From the NCBI GenBank assembly GCA_937860285.1, contig CALMBS010000466.1, positions 1-5,163 on the forward strand: DNA of 5,163 nucleotides, written 5' to 3'. A program made the position numbers and the translations under genes. Below, piece after piece: positions 4,119 through 5,163 of this stretch; position 1 is the stretch's first letter; each line of letters opens with the position of its first letter. This DNA comes from an uncultured Chloroflexota bacterium. Lineage in GTDB: Bacteria; Chloroflexota; Dehalococcoidia; UBA2247; RBG-13-53-26. The notes beneath the pieces are model-generated. The model worked only from the letters and a program-made list of their open reading frames with translations. It had not been told where the DNA came from and searched no databases.

Positions 4119-5163
4119 GTGTCACCGGTACTCAGACTCGATAGCATATCGAAGAGCTTCGAGGCCAACAAGGTCCTGAAGGGCGTCGGCCTGACGGTCG
4201 ATGCCGGCGAGATCCACGGGCTGGTGGGGGAGAATGGCTCCGGCAAGACGACGCTCCTGAACATCCTCACGGGCCACCCCGTGATCCGCCATACCGGCGG
4301 GTACTCGGGCCGGGTGCTCCTCGACGGCCAGCCGGCAGAGATCAGGTCCCCCGGAGAGGCAATCGCCGCTGGACTGGGCATGGTCCACCAGGAGTTCGCC
4401 CTGCTCCCGGGTCTGACTGTGGCGGAGAACATCACCTTTGGCCGTGAGAAGGCCCGGGCCCTGTCCTTGATCGACCGGGCCGCGGACCGGGCGGAAGCCG
4501 CCGCCTCGCTGCAGAGGCTGGGCGTGAAGCTGGACCCGGACATCAAGGCCGGCGGCCTCTCCGTGAACCTGGCGCAGTACGTTGAAATCGCCCGCGAGAT
4601 CGGCCGCCGGGCCCTGCGGGTGCTCATAGTGGACGAGCCCACGGCCACCATGGGCGATGAGGACTCGGCCCGGCTGCTGCCCGTCCTGCAGGAGCTGGCC
4701 GGCCAGGGGACCGCCATCATCTTCGTGTCCCATCGGCTGGAGGAGGTGTTGTCCATCTGCACGCGGATCACCGTGCTCCGGGACGGCGAGGTGGTGGACC
4801 GTCTGGCGCGGGGGGAGCAGGACTACTCCCTGGAGCGCATCGCCCGGGCCATGGTGGGGCGGGAGATCGTGGAGACGAAACGTTCCGCCAGGACCGTGCC
4901 AGACCGGGGGCTGGCGAGGTTCGAGGACTTCGGGGTGGACATGCCCGGGGAGGCCATCAGGGACCTCAACCTGGAGCTCCGCCAGGGGGAGATCCTGGGC
5001 GTGGCCGGGCTCTCCGGGCACGGCAAGCTGGCCATAGGCTACGGCCTGATGGGATGGCATCCCACGCGCGGCATGGGCCGCATGAACGGCCGGCCCATGA
5101 AGGCCGAAGGCCCCCGGGGGGCCATCAGCCAGGGCGTCTTCCTGCTCCCGGATGACCGCCGGC
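4119..5163 (+). CDS. Tandem-domain ABC transporter ATPase, sugar/nucleoside-importer type (3' end beyond window)
   Basis: The first 348 codons of an expected ~500-residue protein are present. NBD1: Walker A GENGSGKT at 37-44, Q-loop Gln91 in MVHQEFALLPGLTVAEN, Walker B LRVLIVDEP at 166-174 with Glu173, and H-loop His205 in FVSHRLEE. The signature region reads LSVNLAQYVEIARE (147-160), like the LSxxQQQMVEIA form of sugar importers but lacking the usual Gly. NBD2 starts near 265 and has a degenerate Walker A, GLSGHGKL (297-304), with Leu in place of Ser/Thr; the fragment ends in FLLPDDRR, the region of the VPEDR motif of RbsA/MglA-like proteins. Two fused NBDs are typical of carbohydrate and BmpA-linked nucleoside importers. 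It would energise permeases at the inner face of the membrane. The GTG at 4119 is the only good start after the in-frame stop at 4110, and AGGTGA (4106-4111) lies 7 nt upstream. Confidence 0.92.
   Translation, partial: MSPVLRLDSISKSFEANKVLKGVGLTVDAGEIHGLVGENGSGKTTLLNILTGHPVIRHTGGYSGRVLLDGQPAEIRSPGEAIAAGLGMVHQEFALLPGLTVAENITFGREKARALSLIDRAADRAEAAASLQRLGVKLDPDIKAGGLSVNLAQYVEIAREIGRRALRVLIVDEPTATMGDEDSARLLPVLQELAGQGTAIIFVSHRLEEVLSICTRITVLRDGEVVDRLARGEQDYSLERIARAMVGREIVETKRSARTVPDRGLARFEDFGVDMPGEAIRDLNLELRQGEILGVAGLSGHGKLAIGYGLMGWHPTRGMGRMNGRPMKAEGPRGAISQGVFLLPDDRR

Noticed and set aside
4122..5060. Long open frame on the minus strand opposite the ABC ATPase
   Set aside because: It is a by-product of GC-rich third positions; its translation has no recognisable domain, while the plus strand has clear ABC motifs.
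1..5163. CRISPR arrays, tRNA or rRNA genes, insertion sequences
   Set aside because: No regularly spaced repeats, no tRNA-like cloverleaf with T-loop and acceptor, and no transposase or terminal inverted repeats with target duplications were found on reading.

Overview
The window is GC-rich bacterial DNA (by eye well over 60% G+C, with G/C-heavy third codon positions). Three of the six protein genes start with GTG. It holds core genes (ribosomal protein L25), small metabolic enzymes and the first two genes of an ABC importer. The taxon cannot be fixed from sequence alone. The mix (DUF3798 lipoprotein importer, CrtI-like FAD oxidoreductase, L25 with a long charged tail) would suit an anaerobic, high-GC lineage such as a Dehalococcoidia-like Chloroflexota, but that is a guess.

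Layout, left to right. A minus-strand FAD-dependent oxidoreductase of the phytoene-desaturase type (N-terminal 75 codons only) is divergent from a plus-strand alpha/beta hydrolase, with a candidate promoter for each in the 199-bp gap. The hydrolase is followed by a separately promoted gene for ribosomal protein L25 (Ctc/TL5 type), whose C-terminal tail contains a tandem repeat. A strong intrinsic terminator closes this gene. A 63-residue 4-oxalocrotonate-tautomerase family protein converges on the terminator from the minus strand.

The most interesting stretch is about 2394-2851, 500 bp without a normal gene. It opens with the best promoter in the window (ATGACA, 18 bp, TATAAT), followed by a 5' hairpin, a nearly perfect 13-nt Shine-Dalgarno sequence and an 8-codon ORF (MLILNRRT). 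About 340 nt of sequence rich in mutually exclusive hairpins then runs up to the ribosome binding site of a DUF3798 lipoprotein gene. I read it as a long regulatory leader, or a leader plus small RNA, for the transporter. I could not match it to a riboswitch class I know.

The DUF3798 gene encodes a lipid-anchored, periplasmic-binding-protein-like receptor. It is followed by a 136-nt gap carrying four successive stem-loops and then by a tandem-domain ABC ATPase of the sugar/nucleoside-importer type, cut by the window end. Permease genes would be expected beyond the right edge. The ATPase shows one composite nucleotide site degenerate on both faces. The substrate of the system is unknown.
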